Both the position numbers and the translations under genes were made by a program. A stretch of 39,634 nt of DNA from a virus: positions 1 through 39,634 of the IMG/VR virus record IMGVR_UViG_3300036399_001237; one strand, given 5' to 3'. A model generated the notes under the pieces. That model did no database searches, was not told the origin of the DNA, and was given only the letters and a program-made list of their open reading frames with translations. Of this stretch, positions 9,901-17,256 are shown piece by piece; position 1 is the first letter of the stretch, and each line of letters begins with the position of its first letter.

Positions 9901-12900
9901 GCACCGCGCCACCGCAGCCAAGGAACTCGGCATGGACACCATCCCGGTCCTCGACTTCCGGGCAAACAAGCCGGAACCCAAAGGCAATGATTTCTCCATC
10001 GGCTCCCGCGCCAGCGCAGTTTCGACTGATACTCCCTCAATCCGCGCCAGCAACGCCACGATCACCGGCCCCGCCAACTACAGCATCGGCGCATTCCACG
10101 GAACGCCGCACAAGGTGGACAAGTTCAGCACCGACAAGATCGGCACCGGCGAAGGAGCGCAGGCTTATGGCTGGGGATTGTATTTTGCTCAAGCAAAAGC
10201 GGTTGGAGAAGGATACCGAGATCAACTCGGCGGCATTCGGTTGATGACCGCAGACGGGCAGATGGCGGACAACATTGTGTCTACGCCGGGGGCGAAAAAA
10301 ATACTTAAAGAAGCTCGCGTTTTCTGGAAGCAAACAAAATCGCTTGATGGTTTTGTAAAACAATTGGAGTCATCAAAATCCCAATCAAAGGTTTGGGCAG
10401 CGCAAGGCGATAATGTCGAATCCAACTCGCAATATGTAAAAGATGTAGACGAGGTTTTGTCAGTAATTAAAGACACAACCCCAACCCCAACAGGCAACCT
10501 CTACACCGTAGACCTCGATGTCGAACCGGGAGACCTCCTCGACTGGGACAAGCCGCTGAGCGAACAAAGTCCGAAGGTGAATGCAGCGTTGCAATCGGTT
10601 TCGGACAACTGGTTGTGGCAGGATGCGATTTCTGGAAAAGGTGGAGAGCAGGTTGGTGGGGCATTATACAGCACGCTCCGCGCCACATTTCCCGATGCGG
10701 AGTTTTCACGCGATGGCGTTGACGCTTCAAAGAAAGCCTCCGAAGCCCTCCTCGCCGCAGGCATCCCCGGCATCCGCTACCTCGACGGCGGCAGCCGCTC
10801 GGATGGCCAAGGAACTTACAACTATGTCGCCTTCGACGAGAACCTCATCAAGATCACCGAGGAGAACGGCAACCGCATCCCCGCATCGCAAGCTCTCGCT
10901 CAACCTGTTTCGGCTGATACCAACTACAGCATTGGCATGACGGTCGCCCCGCTGCGCCGAGATTCACTTTCCGAACTCAACAAAAAGGAAATGCAGAAGC
11001 GGGCATCGTCTGCAAAATTCATCCACCTCCAGCAAGTCATCGATGATGTCGCCAATGCGTATGGAGTAAAAATTGAATCCCGCCAGCCGGTCATCGGTGG
11101 ATGGGTTGAAAGTGGGCAGATCAGTCTGGAAGTTCCAGAGGCTATCCTCTTCGACACGGATGACCTTGAGATGGCGCAGGAGATGGCGGCTATCGTCGGA
11201 GCCTCGGCCCCGGAACTGCAAAATGCCGTCATGCTCTGGAAGGATGACGATGCTGGGAAAGATACCGTGCTGGAATTCCAAGCCAAAGGAGCCGACTCGG
11301 CCTTGGCGGTCGCCAAGGATTTGAATGCGGCGGGGCTGAATGGATTCACCTATGACACGAAGAGTCGCAAGTTTTCACTTGTTCTGGCAGGAGTTTCACC
11401 GGAGAGTATTCCCAAGGTTTATGACTTCATCGACCACCATACCAAGCAAGGCAGCATTAGCTCTCGCGGAGGCACTCAAGCGAGATCGGGCGTTGCCGCC
11501 TTCCCATCCGAGAGCGACTATCGAGGATATCTGCAAGGCGCTCGGAGCCGAGCGAATTTACTCCAACAAGGGCAACGCGAAGCCCTCCTCGATGTTGTTG
11601 GTCGGGCGGAACGGCGCGTAGATCGCTACGCCGCTGCTCTGAAGATTTCGGAGCAAGCCAAGAAAATCCAGAAGAAGCTCAAGCGTCCTTCCACTTCGGC
11701 GCTGGCTATCGAGACCGAACTCAAGGGCAAACAGTTCGATAATATCCGCCAGCTTGGGCTATACCTCGACGCCCGGTTCAACAAGGTCTTCGGCAAGCCA
11801 TCATTTGAGATCGGCGGGCAAGAGGGCATCGATATCGCATCGGATGCGTTCGTCTACGATATCATCGACGGGCTGGCCGGTGATGGTTCCGGGATGGGGT
11901 GGTATGACGAAAGAGTGCAGGAGACAATCCGCGAACTCTCCAAACTGCACCCAGAGTTTGCAACGGATTCCAACGCCCTTGCAGTCTACATCGGCATTCT
12001 TGCCACGACATCGCAGGGCTACACGGTTGTCGAAAATTTCAAGCAGGCCAACAAGGTCTACAACGAATACAAACGAACCGGCAGAATCCCGACCAATTTC
12101 AAATTTGCGAAATCTTCGGACCCAATCAACTCCAACCTCGCTCAAATCCAAGGTCTCATCGATGAGCATGGATTAGATGGCTACGCTGAATTCATGGACC
12201 AAGAGGTCACCGGGCAGGCGCTCCGCGACCAGTTCGGGAAAACACCAACCGGCGTGACCCTCAAAGACACGGTGCGCGGCAATCGTGTCCTCGGCCCCAA
12301 GATTGGCAGTTTCTTCAACAACCTGCGCGGGCAGTTCGATACCATCACGATGGACTTGTGGTATACCCGCACGATGCATCGGTTCTTGGGTGAAACGGTT
12401 GTCCCGCTGGATTCCGACAAGATGCAGAAGGCCATCACGAAATTCCGAGAGGAATTGAAAAAGGATGGAGTCCGCACCTATGGGATCGACCTCACAGAGG
12501 CGCTCAAGGACGACGAAGCCACGGTGCAGGCGGCTCTCACGCTTTTCCAACGCTGGGCGCGAGGTGACAATGACTACACCGAAAAGGGATATTTCAAATT
12601 TCCCGATGGATACAAAATAGAGAAAGCCGCTCGCGGAATCTTCAGCATCGGCGGAATGAAGGGCGCTCCTCAGAACAAGACGCACCGGCAGTATTTCGCC
12701 AAGGTGGTTTTGGAGGCAAAAGCCAAACTTGCAAAACTTGGCATGAAGCTCACTGAGGCCGACATGCAGGCCATCATCTGGTATCGCGAGAAAAATCTTT
12801 TTGCCCGCACTGGGGTGGCCAACGCCGCAGCCAAGCCCGCAGACTATTTGGATGCCGTCATGGTTGCACGATCCGGAGCGCAAGTGCAGGAGGATGTAGA

Positions 12901-15900
12901 CCCCGCAGATTTGGAAGCAGAAGACGGAGACACCAACTACTCCATAGCCAGCCAGTCGGAGATCGACCGGGTGAACCGCGCCCTCGGCGGCATGAACCGA
13001 GGCCCGGACGAACGGCTCAAAGTCTACGAGCGGGCGCGGGCGAAGTTCGGGCAACTCTTGGAGTCCAATAAGGAAGCCATTGACGCAATTAAATCGGCCA
13101 AGGAGACCGATACGGCTCCGGCCCTTGAACAGGTCGAAACCGAGCGGGCTTCCAATCTCGCCGATCTCACCGCCGAGGAAAACGCCGAGGTCGCGAAGGC
13201 GCTACAGGACAACGCGGACACCTTCATGCCGCGCATCGAAGCGGCTGCAACGCCCGCCGAGCGCAAGCGTGTCGAGCGCGATGCCAAAGACCGGGCAAAG
13301 ATTTTGGAACAAGGCATCCGGAACAAATTCGACGAGCGCAAAACTGCCATTGATACCAAGGCGAAGTCCCAGAGTCAGCAGATCAAGGACTCCGCTGCCA
13401 ATCGCGATTCGGCATCCCGCGCCCGAATGACCGAGAAGGTTCGCCGCACAAAACTGCTTCAATCCATCGGCGAACTGGATGCCGTGCTTTCAGTCCTTCC
13501 TCCAGAAATTCGCGGCAAGGTGGGGGGCTTTGCCGTGCTGGCCAACATCGGAACAGGCGACAAGGCGCTTTCGGATTTCTTCGTGAAACGCATCGAGATG
13601 ATCGACCGCCAACTGGAACGGACTCTCCGCAAGGAATACGACGCTGCATTCCGAAAACTCCTCGACCGCACCAAGCCGAAAAAAGCCGCGCCCGGAGAAA
13701 AACCCAAGGGCATTGGAGCCGACATCCAAGACCTATTCACCGTGGTCCGCAGCGCCGTGGATATGGATGCCGTCTCGGTCGCCGCCCACATCGCCGGATT
13801 GGATGCCAAGATTGCCAGCGGTGAACTCACCGCCGAGCAGGAAGCCCGGGCGCAGGTCGAGGCCGCGCTCGTTTCGTTGGTTGGCGATTGGCGCAATGCC
13901 GATGCGGACCGCCGCAGGTCGGCGCTCACCGAGGCGACTCGTATTTGGTCTGGTGCCTATGCCGCTCACACGCAAAAAGTCATTCAACTCCGCGAGCAAC
14001 GCGAGGTCGCCCGAATGGGGGCGATCCAAGACACCGGCAAGTCTGGTGAACTCGCAGGCAGAAAATCCAAGGCGATTGCCGACTCCGGTCTCAAGGGAAG
14101 CTGGAAGGATTACATTCTAAACCTGCTCAACTTTGACCAAGTGGCAGGCATCCTTTTCGGAGAAAATAGCGAGACGGCAAACACCCTCATCGACCGCCAG
14201 CGGACCACAGAGAACGCCAAAGAGGACGGGCAGCAGGCAAAGATGCAGGCGCTGGAAGGATTCTTCACCGACCTCGCTGGGGGCAACCTACTCGCGGGTG
14301 AGCAACTCCGCTACAACCTGGCTCAACCCAGCATGGAGGTGCAGGGCATCAAGCTGTCAGAACTGGAAGGTCTATCCGCAGCGATGATGTGGGAGCAAGA
14401 AGATGGGCGCAGGCACATGACCGGCGAACTCGATGAGACCGGCAAGCCCTCCGGGTCGTGGCACTACGACCAAGATTTTGTGGACGACATCATCGCGAAC
14501 CTCTCGCCCGAGGCGCTGCAATTGCGGGATTGGTTGCTCAAGCAATACGCCGACGAATACGGCAACATCAACGCCGTCTATTCCGAACTCAACGGAGTCA
14601 ACCTCCCGCAGATTCGCAACTACTCGCCGGTCACGGTGCAGCCTGTCTCTGCGCCGACCGGGCAGGTTCTCGATCCTGTCAGCGGGTCCGCCATGTCTGG
14701 TGCCAGCACATCCCCGGGGGCGCTACGCACTCGCGGAACCGCCATCGCGGAACCTCGCTTCGCCGATGTCCTGCAAACCTACATTTCCCACACACTCCAG
14801 ATGGAGCATTGGAAATCCTTTGCCCCGTTCATCGCCGAGGTCAATGGAGTCTTGCGGAATCGCGATGTGCAGAATTCGGTCGAGGAAAAAGGCGGGGCCG
14901 AGGCGCGGAAGATTCTCAACGCATGGCTCGACTACTTCGCCCAAGGCGGCACTCGCGATGCCGGGGCGCATCTGGCGCTCAACCAAGGCATCAGCAATGT
15001 GCTGGGTCGTGCTTCGCAGGTCGCCCTCATCGGTCGCGTGTCCACGCTTCTTGTGCAGTCCACGCAACTCGGGGCCGCACTGGCAGAGATGCCGCTCAAG
15101 GCATACCTCAAGCGCATGGGGAAACTACTTACCGGGCAACTCGGCTGGGATGCTTCAATCAACTCACCATACATCCAACGCCGGATCGCACAGATGCCGC
15201 CGGTCGTGCAGATGGCCATGCAGGGACTCAAGGGTGCGAAGCCCACCGCCATCCAGCAAGCAGGCAAGCGGCTCGGCAACCTGCTCTCCGGTGCGGACGG
15301 GTTATTCACCGCAGGCACCTATGCGATCACCTACGACTACCACCTCACCAAAGCGCAGGAACTTGGCTTGACCGGCGCGGAAGCGGAATCCTATGCGCGG
15401 AACATCGCCGAGCGGGTCACCGACCGCATCGCGCAGCCGACACGCCCCGGAGCGCGGAGTCTTTACGAAAACACATCCACCAACCCGCTGGCCCGCGCCG
15501 GATGGGCATTCGCTTCTGAGGCGAGAAAAAACCTCGCGCTCGTCGCCTATTCCTTCGCCGAGCGGGACACCGCGACCAAGATGCGGACGCTGGCTTATGT
15601 GGTGGCGATCAATTCCATTGCCTCGTCAATTCTGCGATCCATCTGGCGCGACATGCTCGATGACGATGACGAAGAACTATTCGACGACAAGTATTGGTCG
15701 CCGAAACGCATCGCAATTGCGGCTGCGACCGAACCGCTTTACGGGTTCCCAGTCCTCGGATCGACAGCACAAAATGCCATTTACAGAGCATTCGGAGAGT
15801 ATCAACCGGGCGGAACCATGTTCGATGTGGATCGAGCAATTAACCCGGTCAGGCGAATCCCCGAATATCTGGAAGGCGATTTCGAGATGCGCGATGTCAT

Positions 15901-16036
15901 TCGCGACATCGACATGATCGTGTCGGCCATGGGACTTGCCCACCCCAACATCGCAGCCGCCGCATCCATCACTCACCTCGCCAAAGACCTATTCAACATC
16001 GGCGACTCTGCGGTGGACGCAGTAACCGAGGACTGA
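6929..16036 (+). CDS. giant polyvalent ejection protein (T7 gp16 position): ParB-like, ART-like and DUF7178-like domains
   Basis: A 3035-aa protein starting at GTG 6929, overlapping the lysozyme gene by 13 bases. By position it replaces the large ejection protein of T7-like phages. Visible parts: residues 1-900, helical, with a hydrophobic glycine-rich stretch near 380-430 and an EEINHVF motif at 768-774 that may be a decayed zincin metallopeptidase; 937-1013, a ParB/sulfiredoxin-like domain with DGRHR at 989-993; 1052-1325, an ADP-ribosyltransferase-like domain of the polyvalent-protein type (FHGTP at 1056, YGWGLYFA at 1080, GIRYLDGGSRSDGQGTYNYV near its end); about 1650-1990, a DUF7178-like region (GWYDERVQETIREL, GPKIGSFFNNLRGQFDTITM); 2005-3035, a helical C-terminal region resembling domains common at the ends of large polyvalent proteins. 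Short motifs NYSVG (904), DFSIG (1021), NYSIG (1050, 1332) and NYSIA (2003) sit at every domain junction. Bases 10160-10500 are AT-rich inside the ART domain. Such proteins are thought to be injected with the DNA to act on the host. Confidence 0.85.
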   Translation: MEQLIDELIPRRDAISAGDEEDAFRTQWQQEREMEAFNEKDTHFSKLFTDDDYYQAAKEKNYALAEALDPEATAKRSLVNAYLEHRLGREIPSVNYEPERDAFAMQAFGQKNLNDGQLFDYIRGDYDWQKQRTEAINDLQMQSVGKAIADSQLGQTRPFVDGMTEVFNQWQQKYPELVDGKNDAAFLSQGYKLYYDTINDLDTVRPQASKALSTLTSFTQGNATDEDMQSLANDFVGAPPEDRQKIYKYVTLAAQAGQIDRAGIEQFAINMGQAFTRGFDFVPQGTLQMQEAGVNNWLESIRNGTQIWVPVDGDLTKAVVGNAPAGAESDAWRQATVPEAETLIQSGHNVRESFKVVRELRNVAKTGVDPIRPVLEEKSFWGTAERGAYGLSGSIPLMGATAVNPYLGVLAYQATEYDRIMLENPEINPQFAQGLALVEGAANAAIDRVQLSSLSGRLPMFGRYLDRIASNGVRRTVKIGANVVEQNLQEGAQDLIAPVLETAVAALREDMPDKDFGKLLNEWGGQRAETFFATLPLALIGGGVATYRDIKNPSAELNATKLRMAGFGKDQVTFIQRAENPEEYDARIQMEWEKRTSENIKAGEQEVLNTIEKARTPGELDARIERVTAPDGSEDIVVTSPDGRELLRTKSEQAALEAVRQHNEAQLINERNAVSDMVDYFRAQDPTNEATIEAPRTVQQELDRLTEAGDSKGIANLNERIRFAGIPEGSDLTTYNILGEANVETTAEGVFRGVIKLRENSRPEDAFEEINHVFVRKALAEGRTDLDSLRGWLNQTSEATGETYATDTETDIIENIAKVGMDYAAGRIEETSLPASFVDYIKRMLQVFKETMARAIKLKDAFATGKIDSNFESFLAESVGLNQQTMVDTTRERVGGELAQGTFNYSVGQRVSTDTNPYPMEQKGKWWANEDFAQRGGQIVTMSPDEFLSQVRPLEVDEASRDNIDDLKNMMQSGRKLDPLAIYADGKEDGRHRATAAKELGMDTIPVLDFRANKPEPKGNDFSIGSRASAVSTDTPSIRASNATITGPANYSIGAFHGTPHKVDKFSTDKIGTGEGAQAYGWGLYFAQAKAVGEGYRDQLGGIRLMTADGQMADNIVSTPGAKKILKEARVFWKQTKSLDGFVKQLESSKSQSKVWAAQGDNVESNSQYVKDVDEVLSVIKDTTPTPTGNLYTVDLDVEPGDLLDWDKPLSEQSPKVNAALQSVSDNWLWQDAISGKGGEQVGGALYSTLRATFPDAEFSRDGVDASKKASEALLAAGIPGIRYLDGGSRSDGQGTYNYVAFDENLIKITEENGNRIPASQALAQPVSADTNYSIGMTVAPLRRDSLSELNKKEMQKRASSAKFIHLQQVIDDVANAYGVKIESRQPVIGGWVESGQISLEVPEAILFDTDDLEMAQEMAAIVGASAPELQNAVMLWKDDDAGKDTVLEFQAKGADSALAVAKDLNAAGLNGFTYDTKSRKFSLVLAGVSPESIPKVYDFIDHHTKQGSISSRGGTQARSGVAAFPSESDYRGYLQGARSRANLLQQGQREALLDVVGRAERRVDRYAAALKISEQAKKIQKKLKRPSTSALAIETELKGKQFDNIRQLGLYLDARFNKVFGKPSFEIGGQEGIDIASDAFVYDIIDGLAGDGSGMGWYDERVQETIRELSKLHPEFATDSNALAVYIGILATTSQGYTVVENFKQANKVYNEYKRTGRIPTNFKFAKSSDPINSNLAQIQGLIDEHGLDGYAEFMDQEVTGQALRDQFGKTPTGVTLKDTVRGNRVLGPKIGSFFNNLRGQFDTITMDLWYTRTMHRFLGETVVPLDSDKMQKAITKFREELKKDGVRTYGIDLTEALKDDEATVQAALTLFQRWARGDNDYTEKGYFKFPDGYKIEKAARGIFSIGGMKGAPQNKTHRQYFAKVVLEAKAKLAKLGMKLTEADMQAIIWYREKNLFARTGVANAAAKPADYLDAVMVARSGAQVQEDVDPADLEAEDGDTNYSIASQSEIDRVNRALGGMNRGPDERLKVYERARAKFGQLLESNKEAIDAIKSAKETDTAPALEQVETERASNLADLTAEENAEVAKALQDNADTFMPRIEAAATPAERKRVERDAKDRAKILEQGIRNKFDERKTAIDTKAKSQSQQIKDSAANRDSASRARMTEKVRRTKLLQSIGELDAVLSVLPPEIRGKVGGFAVLANIGTGDKALSDFFVKRIEMIDRQLERTLRKEYDAAFRKLLDRTKPKKAAPGEKPKGIGADIQDLFTVVRSAVDMDAVSVAAHIAGLDAKIASGELTAEQEARAQVEAALVSLVGDWRNADADRRRSALTEATRIWSGAYAAHTQKVIQLREQREVARMGAIQDTGKSGELAGRKSKAIADSGLKGSWKDYILNLLNFDQVAGILFGENSETANTLIDRQRTTENAKEDGQQAKMQALEGFFTDLAGGNLLAGEQLRYNLAQPSMEVQGIKLSELEGLSAAMMWEQEDGRRHMTGELDETGKPSGSWHYDQDFVDDIIANLSPEALQLRDWLLKQYADEYGNINAVYSELNGVNLPQIRNYSPVTVQPVSAPTGQVLDPVSGSAMSGASTSPGALRTRGTAIAEPRFADVLQTYISHTLQMEHWKSFAPFIAEVNGVLRNRDVQNSVEEKGGAEARKILNAWLDYFAQGGTRDAGAHLALNQGISNVLGRASQVALIGRVSTLLVQSTQLGAALAEMPLKAYLKRMGKLLTGQLGWDASINSPYIQRRIAQMPPVVQMAMQGLKGAKPTAIQQAGKRLGNLLSGADGLFTAGTYAITYDYHLTKAQELGLTGAEAESYARNIAERVTDRIAQPTRPGARSLYENTSTNPLARAGWAFASEARKNLALVAYSFAERDTATKMRTLAYVVAINSIASSILRSIWRDMLDDDDEELFDDKYWSPKRIAIAAATEPLYGFPVLGSTAQNAIYRAFGEYQPGGTMFDVDRAINPVRRIPEYLEGDFEMRDVIRDIDMIVSAMGLAHPNIAAAASITHLAKDLFNIGDSAVDAVTED
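9660..9674 (+). repeat. dispersed repeat, in-frame copy 1
   Basis: TTTCGACTGATACCA, read in frame as VSTDT at residues 911-915 of the polyvalent protein. It lies 3 residues after the NYSVG linker, exactly between the N-terminal region and the ParB-like domain. Confidence 0.85.
10020..10034 (+). repeat. dispersed repeat, in-frame copy 2
   Basis: TTTCGACTGATACTC, matching the consensus for 13 bases and read as VSTDT. It lies just after the DFSIG linker and before NYSIG, between the ParB-like and ADP-ribosyltransferase-like domains. Confidence 0.75.
10908..10922 (+). repeat. dispersed repeat, in-frame copy 3
   Basis: TTTCGGCTGATACCA, read as VSADT and fused directly to the NYSIG linker (VSADTNYSIG). 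It marks the end of the ADP-ribosyltransferase-like domain and the start of the next region. Confidence 0.85.
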
Positions 16037-16051
16037 TTTTTGACTAGCGAG

Positions 16052-16066
16052 TTTTGACTGATACCA
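16052..16066 (+). repeat. dispersed repeat at a gene junction (before the lysis cassette)
   Basis: TTTTGACTGATACCA, in the 38-bp gap between the polyvalent protein and the holin-like gene. It ends 8 bases before ATG 16075. A partial second copy (TTTTTGACTAG) lies immediately upstream at about 16037. No Shine-Dalgarno sequence is present in this gap. Confidence 0.9.
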
Positions 16067-16074
16067 TCCACAAC

Positions 16075-16245
16075 ATGAAACCAATGAACTACCTGCTCAC
16101 ACAACTCGGCCAATCGTCAACATGGAGGGGCGTCCTTCTGGTCCTCACGGGGCTGGGCGTCTCGCTTAGTCCGCAGCACCAAGAAGCCATCGTGGCGGCG
16201 GGGTTAGGGCTGGTCGGCGCAATAAACATCCTCCGCAAGGGATGA
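16075..16245 (+). CDS. holin-like small membrane protein of the lysis cassette
   Basis: A 56-aa protein. The start at ATG 16075 is chosen because an upstream TTG would place the dispersed repeat inside the coding region. It has two hydrophobic segments, about residues 17-33 (WRGVLLVLTGLGVSLS) and 38-53 (AIVAAGLGLVGAINIL), with a basic end (LRKG). Size, topology and its position directly before a lipoprotein and an endolysin make a holin likely. The stop overlaps the next start (ATGA at 16242-16245). There is no clear ribosome-binding site; the 15-bp repeat sits there instead. Confidence 0.65.
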   Translation: MKPMNYLLTQLGQSSTWRGVLLVLTGLGVSLSPQHQEAIVAAGLGLVGAINILRKG

Positions 16246-16490
16246 CCCCGGGCCGGATCGCCGCAGGGATGATCATGCTGGGCTGGATTTTCCTCGCCCT
16301 CGCATTCCTTACATCCTGCGTGAGCGTTCCGATCCCGCCATTCGGCGACCGAGTCGGCGAGATGGGCAACCTGCAACTCAGCGTCAGCGTCAAATACCTG
16401 CCGGCGCAAAATCCCGATCTCCCGAAAGACGACAACCTGTCCTATGCCTGGTCGAAATTCGGCGAGGTAAAAGCCCTCAAAGACAAATGA
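16242..16490 (+). CDS. lipoprotein of the lysis cassette (candidate outer-membrane spanin)
   Basis: An 82-aa protein with a hydrophobic N-terminal segment (residues 8-24) ending in the lipobox LTSC, with Cys at about residue 26. Export and lipidation at that Cys are well supported. The mature part (VSVPIPPFGDRVGEMG, then LQLSVSVKYLP) has no recognised domain. Placed between a holin-like gene and an endolysin gene, it may act like an Rz1-type spanin that fuses the two membranes at lysis, which would imply a Gram-negative host. No partner Rz gene is seen, so it could instead be a single-gene spanin or an unrelated lipoprotein. Both its start and its stop overlap neighbouring genes. Confidence 0.6.
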   Translation: MTPGRIAAGMIMLGWIFLALAFLTSCVSVPIPPFGDRVGEMGNLQLSVSVKYLPAQNPDLPKDDNLSYAWSKFGEVKALKDK

Positions 16491-17032
16491 CCAAACTCCT
16501 CGCCGAAATCGCCGCCGCCGAAGTCGGAATCCGCGAGGAAGGCGGCAACAACAACGGATCCAAAATCCGCGACTACCAAAAGGCCACCGACCTCAAGCCA
16601 GCATCGTGGCCATGGTGCGCTGCGTTCGTTGATTGGTGCATCCGCGAGTGGCTCGCCCGCCCCGGCGTCCGCGACTGGCTCAACCTCCAATCCTCAACGC
16701 CGGAAGAGTGGCGACCAAAGACCGCGCTCGCCTACGGTTTCATCGGCTGGGCGAAGTCCCGCCCCAAGACCTCAGTCATCCTCCACGACCGAGACCTCGC
16801 CCAACCCGGCGACATTGTGGTTTTCGATTTCAGTCATGTCGGAATCGTCGAGTCTGATTCCGGCCACCAGATCATCACCATCGAAGGAAACACCAATGGG
16901 CGCGGAGATCGTGATTCCGAATCCGGCGACGGCGTCTGGCGCAAAGCCCGCCAGAAGACAATCGCTCGGAATTTCATCCGAATCCGGCCTGTCTTGGCAC
17001 TTTCTGGCACCGCTTCTGTAAGTCGTTCCTAG
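16487..17032 (+). CDS. endolysin, CHAP-domain peptidoglycan hydrolase
   Basis: A 181-aa protein starting in an ATGA overlap. The N-terminal half reads AAAEVGIREEGGNNNGSKI, then WPWCAAFVDWCI with the probable nucleophile Cys44. Later come DLAQPGDIVVFDF and SHVGIVE with His117, then IEGNTN. This Cys-His(-Asn) layout is the CHAP amidase/endopeptidase fold, which cuts peptide bonds or the amide bond of peptidoglycan. No signal peptide is visible, so release probably depends on the holin. The last codons contain one pair of TGGCAC sites (16994-17011) that I read as the left integrase arm of attP. Confidence 0.85.
   Translation: MTKLLAEIAAAEVGIREEGGNNNGSKIRDYQKATDLKPASWPWCAAFVDWCIREWLARPGVRDWLNLQSSTPEEWRPKTALAYGFIGWAKSRPKTSVILHDRDLAQPGDIVVFDFSHVGIVESDSGHQIITIEGNTNGRGDRDSESGDGVWRKARQKTIARNFIRIRPVLALSGTASVSRS
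16994..17011 (+). promoter_or_regulatory. int: candidate left arm-type integrase sites of attP
   Basis: Two TGGCAC copies (16995-17000 and 17005-17010) start exactly 10 bp apart, one helical turn. The same pair with the same spacing lies on the other side of the attP core at 17214-17231. Paired, evenly spaced short repeats on both sides of the core are typical of arm sites for the integrase N-terminal domain. They lie inside the end of the endolysin gene. Binding is inferred. Confidence 0.55.
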
Positions 17033-17042
17033 TCAGTAGCCG

Positions 17043-17103
17043 TTTCTCGACTCGAAATCGAACGCAGGGCAACCTGCCGTGGGTTCAAATCCCACCCCTT
17101 CCG
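17043..17103 (+). other. attP core: 3' part of tRNA-Ser(CGA)
   Basis: The bases fold as the 3' portion of a serine tRNA: anticodon loop CTCGAAA (anticodon CGA) at 17051-17057, a 3' anticodon strand, a long variable arm (stem GCAGG/CCTGC, 17064-17077), T-arm GTGGG-TTCAAAT-CCCAC (17079-17095), 3' acceptor strand CCCTTCC and discriminator G at 17103. No D-arm or 5' acceptor strand lies upstream, so this is not a working tRNA gene. A tRNA 3' end directly upstream of a tyrosine integrase is the classic attP arrangement, in which integration rebuilds the host tRNA. The host acceptor 5' strand should read GGAAGGG. Confidence 0.85.
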
Positions 17104-17213
17104 CTCCTCCAGTAAAGCCTCTGAAGCCTTTTCCCAAGCGGGTCTCCGGTCACCCCTCATCTTTTGCTTCGTGTTTTTTTCTGTTGCGTGGTTTTGCTTT
17201 TGAGGGGATGTTT

Positions 17214-17231
17214 TTGGCACTAGTTGGCACT
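17214..17231 (+). promoter_or_regulatory. int: candidate right arm-type integrase sites of attP
   Basis: Two direct TTGGCACT copies start at 17214 and 17224, 10 bp apart, with an inverted TGCCAA just after (17235-17240). They mirror the pair at 16994-17011 across the core. They lie 26 bp upstream of the integrase start, so integrase bound here could repress its own gene. The 17104-17213 interval also contains an inverted repeat CCCCTCA/TGAGGGG and a T-rich stretch, but no gene. Confidence 0.55.
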
Positions 17232-17256
17232 GACTGCCAAAACACCAACCAACAGA

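Noticed and set aside
16052-16066. The dispersed repeat as a plain sigma-70 promoter
   Set aside because: TTGACT resembles a -35 box, but several copies end 1-8 bases before ATG, leaving no room for a -10 box, and four copies are inside genes at domain borders.
17030-17103. A functional phage tRNA-Ser gene
   Set aside because: The 5' acceptor strand and D-arm are missing; only the 3' part from the anticodon arm is present, as expected for attP.
17157-17210. Terminator between endolysin and integrase
   Set aside because: The CCCCTCA/TGAGGGG stem encloses more than 40 bases, so it is unlikely to work as an intrinsic terminator.
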